This document shows, one piece after another, positions 34,346 through 43,766 of a stretch of DNA of 64,000 nucleotides. The DNA is taken from contig CAWFVJ010000018.1 in assembly GCA_963819175.1 (NCBI GenBank), forward strand, positions 62,001-126,000, written 5' to 3'. A program made the translations under genes and the position numbers. The notes beneath the pieces are model-generated. The model had not been told where the DNA came from. It ran no database searches and was given only the letters and a program-made list of their open reading frames with translations. Position 1 is the stretch's first letter; every line of letters starts with the position of its first letter. Origin of the DNA: CAWBRT01 sp963819175 (GTDB lineage: Bacteria > Acidobacteriota > Terriglobia > Terriglobales > Acidobacteriaceae).

Positions 34346-37300
34346 ATGAATGCAACTTCAGTGTGGGAAGATAGGCCGGGTGGAAAGGGTATCTGTTTGC
34401 TGGCCGGAGCCTCATCGATCATCAGGCTCCTGGTGCTTCTGTCTGCTGCCTGCCTCGCCACAGCCGCTGCTCAGGAGCAGCCGCCGCCTGCATCACACGC
34501 CAATCAATCGCCCGCTTCGCGCGCGGCAATGCAAAAGCTGCCGGCGGGAGTTGCGGCCCGGGTCGAGTTGCACGGTACGGCCATGGGAACGGCTCCCTAC
34601 GTCGTCGCTCTGATCGAGCAGAAGCCCGGGACAGCAGTAGATCGCGATGCCATTCGCCGGAGCATTCGGCGGCTTTATGCGACGCGATTGTTCGAAACCA
34701 TAGATGTCGTCTGGGAACCCGCCGGCAGCGGGCAGATCAATCTTATCTTCCAAACGACACCGAGATACTTCTGCGGATCACTTTCGGTCGACGGTTTGCC
34801 CAAGGACGGGCCGCGCCTGAATGAAATGATTAGCTCGTCCACGCTGGAACTCGGGACACACTACTCGCCGCAAAGGATCTCGCAAACCCTGGAGCGCATG
34901 CACCGCCTGCTGGAAGATAGCGGCTACTATCAGGCCCAGGTGACTTATCAGGAGTTCCCGGATCTTGCGTTGCAGCAAATGAACCTGAAGTTTCAAGTTG
35001 TGCCGGGCAGCATAACGCACGTAGGCCGGGTGACTCTCACGGGCGATCCTGATGTTGTTCTCGACGACATCGAATACATCGCCGACATCCATCCCGGCGA
35101 CAAGGTTCGAAAGGGCCAGATACAGCGTGCTCTCCATCGTCTGCGCAAGCGATTCCAAAAGGGCAGGCGATTGACGGCCCAGGTCGGAATCACCCATTCG
35201 TATGTCGCGGCAAACAACACCGTCGATTACACCATCGAGGTGCGGCGTGGGCCCAAGGTCGACATCACGGCCGAGGGCACGAAACTCACCCGGGGCCAGT
35301 TGAAGAGATCCATCCCGATATTCCAGGAGGGAGCGGTCGACGAGGATCTGCTCAACGAGGGGCGCCGCAATCTGCGGGATTTCCTGCAGACCGAGGGGTT
35401 TTTCGACGCGAAAGTGAATGTGCGGGAAGAGCGGCAGGATGGCGCCGTGAAGATTGTCTATCAGGTGGATCGCGGCGCCAGGCATCGACTGTTCGGCATC
35501 AAGGTTGAAGGCAACAAATACTTCGACACTCAAACCATACGCGAGCGATTGTCTCTACAGCCGGCAAGTTGGACACTGCCGCATGGCCGTTTCAGTCAGG
35601 CAATCCTCGCCGTCGACGTTTTGACGATCAAGAATCTCTACGTGGCGAACGGGTTTCCTAACGTGGAGATCACGGGAAATGTCGTGGCCGACTATGAAGG
35701 CGATCCGCAACGCTTGTTCGTCAATTTCAAAATCGTGGAAGGGCAGCAGATGCTGGTGCGGAGTCTCACCATCACCGGAAATCAGACCTTTCCGGCGGAG
35801 CTGCTCCAGCGCAATCTTTACATCGTGCCCGGCCAGCCGTATTCAGAGATGAACGTTTCCACCGACCGCGACACGGTCGTGAACTTCTACTTCAACAACG
35901 GATTTCCGCAGGTGCAGTTCGAGGCTGCCGCGAAGCCGAGCGAAAGCGATCTCCGGCGTATGGATGTCGCTTACAAGATCACCGAAGGGGAACGAGTTTA
36001 CGTCGAGAAGATAGTTGTTTCGGGGTTGGTGCATACGCGGCCGAGCGTGGTGGATCGCCGGTTCAACATCCGTGAAGGGGAACCTCTCGATCAGGCGAAG
36101 ATGGTCGAAACGCAATCGCGCTTGTACGACCTTGGAATCTTTAACGAAGTAAACATGGCCGTGCAGGATCCCGGCGGCCAAATCGACCACAAGAACCTGC
36201 TCTATCAGATCCAGGAGGCCCGGCGCTATACGTTTCAGTTCGGCGGCGGCATCGAGTTTTCAACCGGCAATCAGCCCGGCAGCAACCCTCAGGGGAATAC
36301 CGGTATTAGCCCCACGGTATCTTTCAATGCCACGCGCATCATATTCCGCGGGCGAGAGGAATCGCTGATCCTCAAAGCCCAGGTGGGAAACCTCATCAAG
36401 CGCGTTTTGGTCAGCTTCGACCAGCCGCACTGGTTTGATCTGCCGAAGTGGCATTTCACAACCACGTTCTTGTACGACAACACGCGGGACGTAAATACGT
36501 TCACGACGGAGCGGCTGGGCGGGTCGTTTCAGTTGGAGTACCGGGTTTCGCGCGCAAACCGTCTGTTCTATGCTTTCAGCTACCGCCAAGACAAGGTTGA
36601 CCCAAGCAGCTTTCCAGCCGGCTTCAGCCAGGATCTGCTTAACATTTACGCCGTCCCGGTACGCATCGGAATGCCTAGCGTCACCTTCGTCAGGGATACG
36701 CGTGACGATCCAGTCGACTCGACCAAAGGGCTCTTCACCACGGCGGATTTTGGCGTAGCGACAGCAGCTCTGGGTTCAGAGGCAAACTTCGGACGCGTGC
36801 TCGTGCAGAACTCAACCTATCATCGTTTCGGAAACAAATATGTCTTTGCACGCTCCACCCGCATTGGGGTCGAGTCGCCTTACAATACCTCCAGCGTAGT
36901 GCCCCTGCCGGAGCATTTTTTCGCTGGCGGCAGCAATTCCTTGCGGGGCTTTGCCGTGAATCAGGCTGGGCCGCGCGATCAGTTTTCCGGGTTTCCGGTC
37001 GGCGGAAACGCCATGTTCGTCAACAACCTGGAACTGCGCGCTCCACCCGTGCGCTTGCCGCTTGTCGGCCCAGGGTTCAGTTTCGTGGTGTTTCACGACA
37101 TGGGAAACGTGTTCGACACCGCCGAACATATGTGGACCAATCTGTGGCGGTTCGAGCAACGTGACCAGCAAGGCTGCAGAAACCGGACGTCAGCGTGCGA
37201 TTTCAGCTACATGTCGCAAGCGGTGGGCGCCGGCGTGCGCTACCACACTCCAATCGGGCCGCTGCGCCTCGATTTTGCTTACAATCTGAACCCGGCGTAT

Positions 37301-37372
37301 TTCGCCACCACGTCAAACGTCGATCAGGTGCGGCACTTTAATTTCTTCTTTAGTATTGGGCAGACATTCTGA
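34346..37372 (+). CDS. bamA: Outer-membrane assembly protein BamA with seven POTRA domains
   Basis: A 1008-residue Omp85 protein, longer than the roughly 800-residue norm. After a signal peptide (SSIIRLLVLLSAACLATAAAQ) I count seven POTRA-like repeats of 70-85 residues, each ending in a pattern like KFQVVPGS, TIEVRRGP, VYQVDRGA, NFKIVEGQ, AYKITEGE; typical BamA has five and TamA three. The barrel follows: DPVDSTKGLFTTADFG, GGSNSLRGF (the RGF lid-lock loop), FVVFHDMGNVF, and a final Phe in FFFSIGQTF. It inserts beta-barrel proteins in the outer membrane. ATG 34346 is chosen over the frame from 34211 because that extension translates a repeat. It is followed, with overlap, by a SurA-like chaperone, then tamB. 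Confidence 0.92.
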   Translation: MNATSVWEDRPGGKGICLLAGASSIIRLLVLLSAACLATAAAQEQPPPASHANQSPASRAAMQKLPAGVAARVELHGTAMGTAPYVVALIEQKPGTAVDRDAIRRSIRRLYATRLFETIDVVWEPAGSGQINLIFQTTPRYFCGSLSVDGLPKDGPRLNEMISSSTLELGTHYSPQRISQTLERMHRLLEDSGYYQAQVTYQEFPDLALQQMNLKFQVVPGSITHVGRVTLTGDPDVVLDDIEYIADIHPGDKVRKGQIQRALHRLRKRFQKGRRLTAQVGITHSYVAANNTVDYTIEVRRGPKVDITAEGTKLTRGQLKRSIPIFQEGAVDEDLLNEGRRNLRDFLQTEGFFDAKVNVREERQDGAVKIVYQVDRGARHRLFGIKVEGNKYFDTQTIRERLSLQPASWTLPHGRFSQAILAVDVLTIKNLYVANGFPNVEITGNVVADYEGDPQRLFVNFKIVEGQQMLVRSLTITGNQTFPAELLQRNLYIVPGQPYSEMNVSTDRDTVVNFYFNNGFPQVQFEAAAKPSESDLRRMDVAYKITEGERVYVEKIVVSGLVHTRPSVVDRRFNIREGEPLDQAKMVETQSRLYDLGIFNEVNMAVQDPGGQIDHKNLLYQIQEARRYTFQFGGGIEFSTGNQPGSNPQGNTGISPTVSFNATRIIFRGREESLILKAQVGNLIKRVLVSFDQPHWFDLPKWHFTTTFLYDNTRDVNTFTTERLGGSFQLEYRVSRANRLFYAFSYRQDKVDPSSFPAGFSQDLLNIYAVPVRIGMPSVTFVRDTRDDPVDSTKGLFTTADFGVATAALGSEANFGRVLVQNSTYHRFGNKYVFARSTRIGVESPYNTSSVVPLPEHFFAGGSNSLRGFAVNQAGPRDQFSGFPVGGNAMFVNNLELRAPPVRLPLVGPGFSFVVFHDMGNVFDTAEHMWTNLWRFEQRDQQGCRNRTSACDFSYMSQAVGAGVRYHTPIGPLRLDFAYNLNPAYFATTSNVDQVRHFNFFFSIGQTF

Positions 37373-38088
37373 TGAAGATTCTGGCATTGATTTTGTCGCT
37401 TGTTTTTGCGATTGCTCCGCTGGCCGCCGCCCGCGACCGGGTCGACGGCATCGTGGCAACCGTGAATGACGATCCCTTGCTTGCCAGCGAAGTGGAGGAT
37501 GCCATCCGCGTCGAGGCGTTCATGCAGGGCAGGCCGGTCACGGATATTCCGCTGGCGGATTACCAGGCGGCAATGGATCGGCTGATTGATCGGACGCTGA
37601 TCCGGCAGCAGATAACCAGCGGGTACACACCGCCGGTCCAACAGGTGGAATGGCGCATTGCCCAGGTCCGCGCGGCGTTTCCCGCGGCGAAGTCGGACGC
37701 AGCATGGCAAGAGCTGCTGGCAACCTATGGAATCCATGAGCAGCAACTGCGTAAGAGCGTCGAAGAACAGGTCCAACTGATGCAGTTTGTCGATGCACGC
37801 CTGCGCCACACGGTTAGCGTCTCCCACGACGAAGTGGAGAAGTACTACAAAGAGAATCTACTGCCGGAGCTGAGCCGGAAGGGATCTGCGGTCGAGCCAC
37901 TGGCTAACGTGCAATCCGAGATTCACGAACTTCTGCTACAGGGGAAGATCGACGCCCAGCTTAATGCCTGGCTTGCCAGTCTGCGAGAGCAGGGGAACGT
38001 GCGAATTGTGAAGCCTGCGGCGGAAGCCGCCACCGGCTCGGGCGGCGACTCAAAGGCGATGTCCTTTTCCGCCGTGGTTGGACGATGA
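37372..38088 (+). CDS. SurA-like periplasmic chaperone without parvulin domain
   Basis: A 238-residue exported protein. The signal peptide is MKILALILSLVFAIAPLAAA, cleaved near AAARD. The mature part resembles the SurA N-terminal chaperone domain: VDGIVATVNDDPLLASEVEDAI, then LIDRTLIRQQI and the helix LRKSVEEQVQLMQFVDARL. No parvulin-type prolyl isomerase domain is present between this and the C-terminal helix (VQSEIHELLLQGKIDAQLNAWLASLRE). The start overlaps the bamA stop as TGATG, so the two are coupled, consistent with a chaperone that delivers barrels to BamA. The gene before tamB completes an envelope-assembly operon. Confidence 0.8.
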   Translation: MKILALILSLVFAIAPLAAARDRVDGIVATVNDDPLLASEVEDAIRVEAFMQGRPVTDIPLADYQAAMDRLIDRTLIRQQITSGYTPPVQQVEWRIAQVRAAFPAAKSDAAWQELLATYGIHEQQLRKSVEEQVQLMQFVDARLRHTVSVSHDEVEKYYKENLLPELSRKGSAVEPLANVQSEIHELLLQGKIDAQLNAWLASLREQGNVRIVKPAAEAATGSGGDSKAMSFSAVVGR

Positions 38089-38098
38089 TGATCCGCTC

Positions 38099-39460
38099 AT
38101 GAAACAGCGACGAGACGGGACCGCTCTAATTGCCGCGATTGCCGCCCTTATCGTGCTTGCCGTCTCCCTTTGCGCTGCCTGGTATCTCAACAGCGCCTTC
38201 TTTCGCGAGCGCATGCGGCAAAAGCTGGTATTCGCGCTGCAATCGGTCACTGGAGGCACCGTCGAAATTGAACGCTTCCAGTGGCACCTGTCACGGCTTG
38301 AATTCGACGTTGACAACATTACCATCCATGGACTTGAAGCTGCGGACGAGCAGCCCTACGCGCATGCCGATCATCTCCGTGCACGGCTGAAGATCCTCTC
38401 GATATTGCGGCGGGAAATCGCACTGCGGGAACTCTCTCTCAGCCGTCCCATCATTCACATTCTGGTCTATGCCGACGGCCACACGAATCAGCCTCCTCTG
38501 CCAATCGGCGGAAATCAAAGCGCGGTCCAGGCGCTTTTCGACTTGTCGATGGAGAAACTGCAACTCAGCGACGGCTGGTTCTTATGGAATCAGCGCCTCG
38601 TACCACTCGATTTTTCAGCCGATGATGTTTCACTGGCGATGGCTTACGCAAGGGATGCGAACAGGTATGACGCTCACGTTCGCGCCGGCAAGCTCAAACT
38701 CCTGAATGCGGGCTATCAACTTCCCTTGGCGCAGGGACAGGCGGAGTTCAGCCTGTATACGGACCACGTTACGCTCAACTCGCTGCGAGTCTCCGCCGGT
38801 CACTCTCTGCTGGAGGCAAGCGGAACCCTGACAAACTGGAACGAGCCGGTCTTGACCGCGCTCTACAAAGTCGCTGCCGACACTTCTGAGGTAGCCCCGA
38901 TGTTGACGCCGATCGGCGCGCCTGCGGCGGCCTCATCTCTGCGCCAGTTCAGCGGAGGAGAGCTGGAAGTCACTGGTAAAGGCGAATTCTCACGGAAATC
39001 GTTCACTTCTTCGGGTAAGGCCATCTTCAAAGGCGTGGCTTGGACGGTTGGCCCGCTCGTCATCAGGAACCTCACGGGAGGAATGGAGTTTTCGGCAAAC
39101 CCCGATAGCATCAGCGTGCCTCATCTGTTTGCCGCGGCGCTCGGCGGGTCGGTAACCGGGCAGACGGAGATCACGCACTGGCTCGCACCGGCAGCGTCGG
39201 GCGGGAATGGCAGTCGCGGGAGGCATGCGGAGGAGCAGGGCACTGCGAGCTTTACCCTGCGCTCACTTTCCGTGAAGGAGCTTTCGGCCTCCCTCCCTAA
39301 ACGCGCACACGAGTCTTTGAATTTCGGTGGACGGATCAGCGGCAAGGTTGCGAGCACATGGCGCGGTTCGCCGGAGAAAGCCAACACCAAGTTCGGCCTG
39401 GATGTGGCTGAGCCGCCGATTGAACGTGCCCGGCGAGATTCCGCTATCAGCGCACCTTGA
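38099..39460 (+). CDS. TamB (translocation and assembly module), N-terminal part (frameshifted)
   Basis: The first 440 residues of a TamB/AsmA-like protein. An N-terminal membrane anchor (ALIAAIAALIVLAVSLCAAWYLNS) is followed by a long beta-rich region typical of AsmA-like bridges (DVDNITIHGLEA, ARLKILSILRREIALRELSLSRPIIHI). Homology continues to about DVAEPPI near 39420 and then moves to the next frame (39327-42251); the final 10 residues here are out of frame. One extra base explains the break. The start is probably ATG 38099; TTG 38078 is possible. It nearly abuts the SurA-like gene. Confidence 0.85.
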   Translation: MKQRRDGTALIAAIAALIVLAVSLCAAWYLNSAFFRERMRQKLVFALQSVTGGTVEIERFQWHLSRLEFDVDNITIHGLEAADEQPYAHADHLRARLKILSILRREIALRELSLSRPIIHILVYADGHTNQPPLPIGGNQSAVQALFDLSMEKLQLSDGWFLWNQRLVPLDFSADDVSLAMAYARDANRYDAHVRAGKLKLLNAGYQLPLAQGQAEFSLYTDHVTLNSLRVSAGHSLLEASGTLTNWNEPVLTALYKVAADTSEVAPMLTPIGAPAAASSLRQFSGGELEVTGKGEFSRKSFTSSGKAIFKGVAWTVGPLVIRNLTGGMEFSANPDSISVPHLFAAALGGSVTGQTEITHWLAPAASGGNGSRGRHAEEQGTASFTLRSLSVKELSASLPKRAHESLNFGGRISGKVASTWRGSPEKANTKFGLDVAEPPIERARRDSAISAP

Positions 39461-42251
39461 GGCCACCTACTCAAATTCCAAGCGGTTGCTTGCGATCGCA
39501 ACGTTGAACGCAGAGAGCAAAGCAACCCGGCTGCAAGTGAGCGGCACTCTTGGAAGCGTCGCCAGTAATCTGCGGTTTGCGATCAACACCGGCGACCTGG
39601 GCGAGATTCAGCCGCTTCTGGCACAACTGCCGATGCTTCCAAAGGCGCTGCCTCTTGAGTTGGCTGGTGCTGCGACCATCAGCGGAACCGCCTCCGGCAC
39701 TTTTTCCGCTCCGCTGGTTGCCGCGCATCTTGAGCTGCGTGATTTCAACACCACCATTCCACGTGGCCGGGAGCAACCGCAGGCTGCTCGAGCGAGTCCG
39801 CCGAAGCGGGCGAGCGGCATGCTTGGCGCGCTGTCGGTTTTCCGCTCGGCGAAGACTGCAACAGCCATACCGGCAGACGAGCCTGCTCCTCTCCGCCTTC
39901 ACTGGGACGAGGCTCAAGCTGACGTCCTCTATTCTTCGCAGTTGATTTCAGTGAGTCACGCCAAGCTGCGGCGCGGCCCGGCTCAGATCGATTGGGAGGG
40001 CGGTGCCTCGTTGCTGAAGGGCCAATTTGTGGAATCGTCGCAGCTTCACGGCCGTTTGCAGGTCAGCAACGGAGAGCTGGCCGATCTACAGTCGATTATC
40101 GGAACGAACTATCCCATCCACGGCAGGCTGGATACTGCATTGCAGATCGACGGAACCCGCCAGCAGTTGAAAGGAACGGGCCACCTCGCGCTGGCGAACG
40201 TTGTCGCCTATGGGCAGCCGATTCGGTTGGCCAGTGCAGATCTAAAATTCGAAGGCAATGATCTTAAGGTCCAGAATCTGGTTGCGACCAATGACTGGGG
40301 CAAGGTGACTGGCGGGGGTGAGTACAACCTTTCCGGCAAGCAGTTCAGCTTTTTGCTTCATGGAATTAGCTTTCAACTGGAGCGCGTTCGCCAACTGCAA
40401 ATCAGCAGGTTGCACGTTCAGGGAGCGCTTGGATTTGAAGCGCAAGGTTCGGGCACGGTGGAAGCCCCGGTGATCAACGCCTCTCTTCACCTGCGTGGCC
40501 TGACTGTCAACGGAGAACGCATTGGCGACTTCAACGCCGTAGCGGTGACCCAGGGCGCAGATCTCACGCTGACTGCGCGTTCGGCATCCCCGAAAGCCTC
40601 GGTCGCGCTCGACGGAAAGATCCAACTGCGAGGCGAAATGCCGATGCAGGCCAAACTGGTGGCCAGCAATCTCGTCCTCGATCCATTGATCAAAAATTTC
40701 TTTCCGGTCGGACATGCAGCTCACGTTGTCCTTGACAGCGAGATTCTGGTGCAAGGCGATGCACGCTCGCCGCTCTCACTGAGCGCGGAACTCACTATCC
40801 CAAGTGTCCAAGGAGAGCTGGAAGGCCTTCCTCTTCACAACGCCGGGCCAATTCGACTGCACATGCGCGATCAGGTGGTAACCGTCGATCAGTTTCGTCT
40901 CGAAGGGTTGCAGACCCACTTTGTCGAGATTCACGGACAGGTCCACCCCTCCGGCGATCAGCGCTACAATCTCGACGCTGACGGCAAGATCGACCTGAGG
41001 CTGCTGCAAACGCTGGCACCTGATCTCAGCTCGCGGGGCGTCGCCGACCTCGCCGTTCGAATTCGCGGCACCATTCCCAAGCCCTCTTTGAGCGGGCAGG
41101 TGCGCATCACCGAAGGTGCCGTCTCGTACGTCGATTTGCCGAACGGGTTGAGCAACATCAACGGCGTACTCGCCTTTAACCAGGATAGATTGCAGGTCCA
41201 GGATCTTACGGCGGTTACGGGCGGCAGCCGGCTCGAACTGGGCGGTTCCGTCAGTTATACGCAGGAGATCACGTTCAACCTGACCGCCGCGGGCCACGAC
41301 ATTCGCCTGCGATATCCCGAGGGCGTAAGCTCCAGCGTCGATGCCAGTTTTACGTTCTCCGGCACTACCAGCAATGTGCTGCTTTCGGGCGACGTGACCG
41401 TCAGCCGGCTCGCCTTGAATCCGCAGTTCGATTTTGCAAGCTACCTCAAGAAGACGCAGCTCGTGGCTATTCCGGCCAATCCCAAAGCCCCGGCAAACAA
41501 TGTAAGGCTTGATGTGCGGATCGTTTCCACGCCGCAACTCCAAGTGCAGACTTCGCTGGCGAGGGTCACCGGCAATGTGGATCTTCGCATCCGCGGGTCA
41601 GCGGCGCAGCCCTCGGTTCTGGGTCGCATCAGCATTCTGGAAGGCAATATTACGCTTGCCGGCACAACATACCGGCTTGATCGCGGCGACATTTCCTTTA
41701 CCAACCCGGTCACCATCGATGCCAACATCGACATCGAAGCTTCGGCCCGCGTCCGCGATTACGACATCACGCTGGGGTTGCAGGGGACGCTGAACCGCTT
41801 GAGCATGACGTACAGGTCCGACCCGCCACTGTCGTCGTCGGACATCATCTCATTGCTCGCGTTGGGGCGAACCCGCGAAGAAGAAATCGCGCAGCTTCCC
41901 GGTTCGACGATGCAGGGCACGTCCAATCTCGCCGAGTCGGCATCAAACGCCATTCTGGGCGAGGCCCTCAACTCGGCTGTAAACAGCCGCCTGCAAAAGT
42001 TGTTCGGCGTCAGCCGAATCAAGATCGACCCCAATGTTGTTGGTCAGCAAAGCGGGGCGAACGCCCGCCTGACGATTGAGCAGACAGTCTCCAATCGCGT
42101 CACCTTGACCTACATCACAAACCTCGCTCAGTCGGCGCAGCAGATCATCCAATTCGAGTACTACATCACGCCTCGCGTATCCATTGTCGGGGTGAGGGAT
42201 CAGAATGGCGTGGTGAACTTTGATGTTTTTGTGCGCCGCCGGAAGCGCTGA
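39327..42251 (+). CDS. TamB (translocation and assembly module), C-terminal part (frameshifted)
   Basis: Continuation of the preceding tamB frame: genuine sequence begins near 39430 with LNVPGEIPLSAHLEATYSNSKRL, the earlier codons being out of frame. It is a long beta-helical bridge ending in the conserved DUF490/TamB C-terminal domain (GRISILEGNITLAGTTYRLDRGDISF, then RSDPPLSSSDIISLLALGRTREE and FEYYITPRVSIVGVRDQNG). TamB spans the periplasm and helps move lipids or barrel proteins to the outer membrane. The whole protein would be about 1385 residues, a normal TamB size. Partner TamA is probably the multi-POTRA BamA-like protein or is encoded elsewhere. Confidence 0.87.
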   Translation: MDGSAARLRAHGAVRRRKPTPSSAWMWLSRRLNVPGEIPLSAHLEATYSNSKRLLAIATLNAESKATRLQVSGTLGSVASNLRFAINTGDLGEIQPLLAQLPMLPKALPLELAGAATISGTASGTFSAPLVAAHLELRDFNTTIPRGREQPQAARASPPKRASGMLGALSVFRSAKTATAIPADEPAPLRLHWDEAQADVLYSSQLISVSHAKLRRGPAQIDWEGGASLLKGQFVESSQLHGRLQVSNGELADLQSIIGTNYPIHGRLDTALQIDGTRQQLKGTGHLALANVVAYGQPIRLASADLKFEGNDLKVQNLVATNDWGKVTGGGEYNLSGKQFSFLLHGISFQLERVRQLQISRLHVQGALGFEAQGSGTVEAPVINASLHLRGLTVNGERIGDFNAVAVTQGADLTLTARSASPKASVALDGKIQLRGEMPMQAKLVASNLVLDPLIKNFFPVGHAAHVVLDSEILVQGDARSPLSLSAELTIPSVQGELEGLPLHNAGPIRLHMRDQVVTVDQFRLEGLQTHFVEIHGQVHPSGDQRYNLDADGKIDLRLLQTLAPDLSSRGVADLAVRIRGTIPKPSLSGQVRITEGAVSYVDLPNGLSNINGVLAFNQDRLQVQDLTAVTGGSRLELGGSVSYTQEITFNLTAAGHDIRLRYPEGVSSSVDASFTFSGTTSNVLLSGDVTVSRLALNPQFDFASYLKKTQLVAIPANPKAPANNVRLDVRIVSTPQLQVQTSLARVTGNVDLRIRGSAAQPSVLGRISILEGNITLAGTTYRLDRGDISFTNPVTIDANIDIEASARVRDYDITLGLQGTLNRLSMTYRSDPPLSSSDIISLLALGRTREEEIAQLPGSTMQGTSNLAESASNAILGEALNSAVNSRLQKLFGVSRIKIDPNVVGQQSGANARLTIEQTVSNRVTLTYITNLAQSAQQIIQFEYYITPRVSIVGVRDQNGVVNFDVFVRRRKR

Positions 42252-42310
42252 GTCACGCCGACATAAATCGTATCGGCGCGCCCGGCGCGCTGGGGTGATA
42301 ACCTCGCATC

Positions 42311-42955
42311 ATGCCAATGGACCCGGCCGATCCGTTCATCGAAGCGAGACTCCGGATGGTCGCGGAACAACTCCGCGATCGCGGTATTCGCGATGAGCGC
42401 GTGCTGCAGGCCATGGCAACGGTCCCACGCCACGAATTCGTACCGCCGGAAGTCTGGGGCAAAGCCTACCAGGACCACCCGCTCCCCATCGGCGAAGGCC
42501 AGACGATCTCGCAACCCTACATCGTCGCGTTCATGATCGAAGCGCTCGGCGCCGAAGCCGGCGATACCGTACTGGAGATAGGAACAGGAACTGGATATGA
42601 GGCGGCGGTGCTCTCTTGCCTTGCTGCGTGGGTGTTGACCGTGGAACGGGTTGCCTCGCTCGCTATGCGCGCCCGGGAAAATTTTGCTCGCCTTGGATAC
42701 TGCAACATCGAAACCAGAGTGGGAGACGGGAACGAAGGTTTGCCGCAGTCGGCGCCTTTCAAGCGGATCATTGTGGCGGCCGCCGCTGCCGCAGTACCTG
42801 ACTCTTTGCTCCAGCAGCTCGATGAAAACGGAAAGCTCGTCTTGCCTGTCGGCAGTGCCGATTTGCAGGAATTGCAATTGCTGCACAAGGTAGGCGGACA
42901 ATTCATCAGGACCAATCTTGGCGGCTGCCGCTTCGTACCGCTAATTGGACCCTAA
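42311..42955 (+). CDS. pcm: Protein-L-isoaspartate O-methyltransferase
   Basis: A 214-residue SAM-dependent repair enzyme that methylates isoaspartyl residues. Family marks: RHEFVPPEVWGKAYQDHPLPIGEGQTISQPYIVAFM in the N-terminal half, SAM-binding VLEIGTGTGYEAAVLS (near 78-93) and the GDGNEGLPQSAPF loop. The last block DLQELQLLHKV is normal. ATG at 42311. It follows tamB after 59 bases, so may be co-transcribed with the envelope cluster, and converges on engB. Confidence 0.92.
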   Translation: MPMDPADPFIEARLRMVAEQLRDRGIRDERVLQAMATVPRHEFVPPEVWGKAYQDHPLPIGEGQTISQPYIVAFMIEALGAEAGDTVLEIGTGTGYEAAVLSCLAAWVLTVERVASLAMRARENFARLGYCNIETRVGDGNEGLPQSAPFKRIIVAAAAAAVPDSLLQQLDENGKLVLPVGSADLQELQLLHKVGGQFIRTNLGGCRFVPLIGP

Positions 42956-42981
42956 GCGGGAAGCGAAGGATCTCGCGTCGT

Positions 42982-43614
42982 TTACCCGGCAGCTCGCGGG
43001 GCTTCGGGACCGCCGGATTCCTCGTCTGAGTGCTCGATGGCCATGCGCATCAGCTTCCACAACTCGTCCCTACCCATCCCACTCTTCGAGGAAAACGGCA
43101 GGATCTTGTCGGCGCCAAGCCCCTGGCGCAATTTTTCCAGTGCGGACTGCAGGCGGGAACCTACTTTGTCTGCTTTGGTCGCAACCACAAGCAAGGGGCG
43201 GTCCACATGCCGCAAGAATTCAATCAGTTGCGCGTCGCTCTTTTGCGGTGGAACATTGGCATCAACCAGGCAAAGGCAAAGCGCCAGGGTGGATCGATTC
43301 GTCAGATATGGATCGACGAAGCCCTGCCAACCATTGGTAATTTCGCGTGGAACGCGCGCGTAGCCGTACCCAGGCAGGTCCACAAACAGCAAGTCCGGCT
43401 TCGGATGTCCCGGCCAACGCACTTCGAAGAAATTGATTGCCTGAGTGCGGCCCGGCGTATTGCTGGTCTTGGCAATCTTCACTCCGGCAAGCGAATTGAT
43501 CAGGCTGGACTTGCCCACGTTCGAGCGGCCCAGGAACGCGATTTCCGGCGAACTCGCGGCGGGGAAGTGCCGTTCATCCAAGGCGCTTAAGAGGAACCGT
43601 GTGTGGACCTTCAT
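42982..43614 (-). CDS. engB: Ribosome-biogenesis GTPase EngB (YsxC/YihA)
   Basis: A 210-residue Era-like GTPase needed for large-subunit assembly. G1 is AFLGRSNVGKSSLINSL (near 27-43), G2 threonine lies in NTPGRTQAINFF, G3 is FVDLPGYGYARVP, G4 VATKADKV, and G5 is probably FSSKSGMG. ATG at 43614 follows AGGAAG at close spacing; the longer frame from 43683 overlaps the lon terminator and is rejected. Convergent with pcm; downstream of lon on the same strand. Confidence 0.93.
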   Translation of the reverse strand: MKVHTRFLLSALDERHFPAASSPEIAFLGRSNVGKSSLINSLAGVKIAKTSNTPGRTQAINFFEVRWPGHPKPDLLFVDLPGYGYARVPREITNGWQGFVDPYLTNRSTLALCLCLVDANVPPQKSDAQLIEFLRHVDRPLLVVATKADKVGSRLQSALEKLRQGLGADKILPFSSKSGMGRDELWKLMRMAIEHSDEESGGPEAPRAAG

Positions 43615-43684
43615 CTTCCTGCTAACCCCACTCCATGGCTTTAGATGCGAGCCTATCGCTTGAGCGCCGTTGGAAGTGCACAAA

Positions 43685-43752
43685 CAAAAAAGCCCGCTGC
43701 GCCAGCCTCAACGATAAAGAGCAAATCTCGTTTGAGGCGTCGCTAGCGGGCT
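43685..43752 (-). terminator. Rho-independent terminator of lon
   Basis: On the leftward strand, just past the lon stop, AGCCCGCTAGCG pairs with GCAGCGGGCT across a long arm, and TTTTTTG follows. In plus orientation the arms are 43691-43698 and 43745-43752 with the A tract at 43686-43691. Confidence 0.9.
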
Positions 43753-43766
43753 CGATAGGAACCTTG

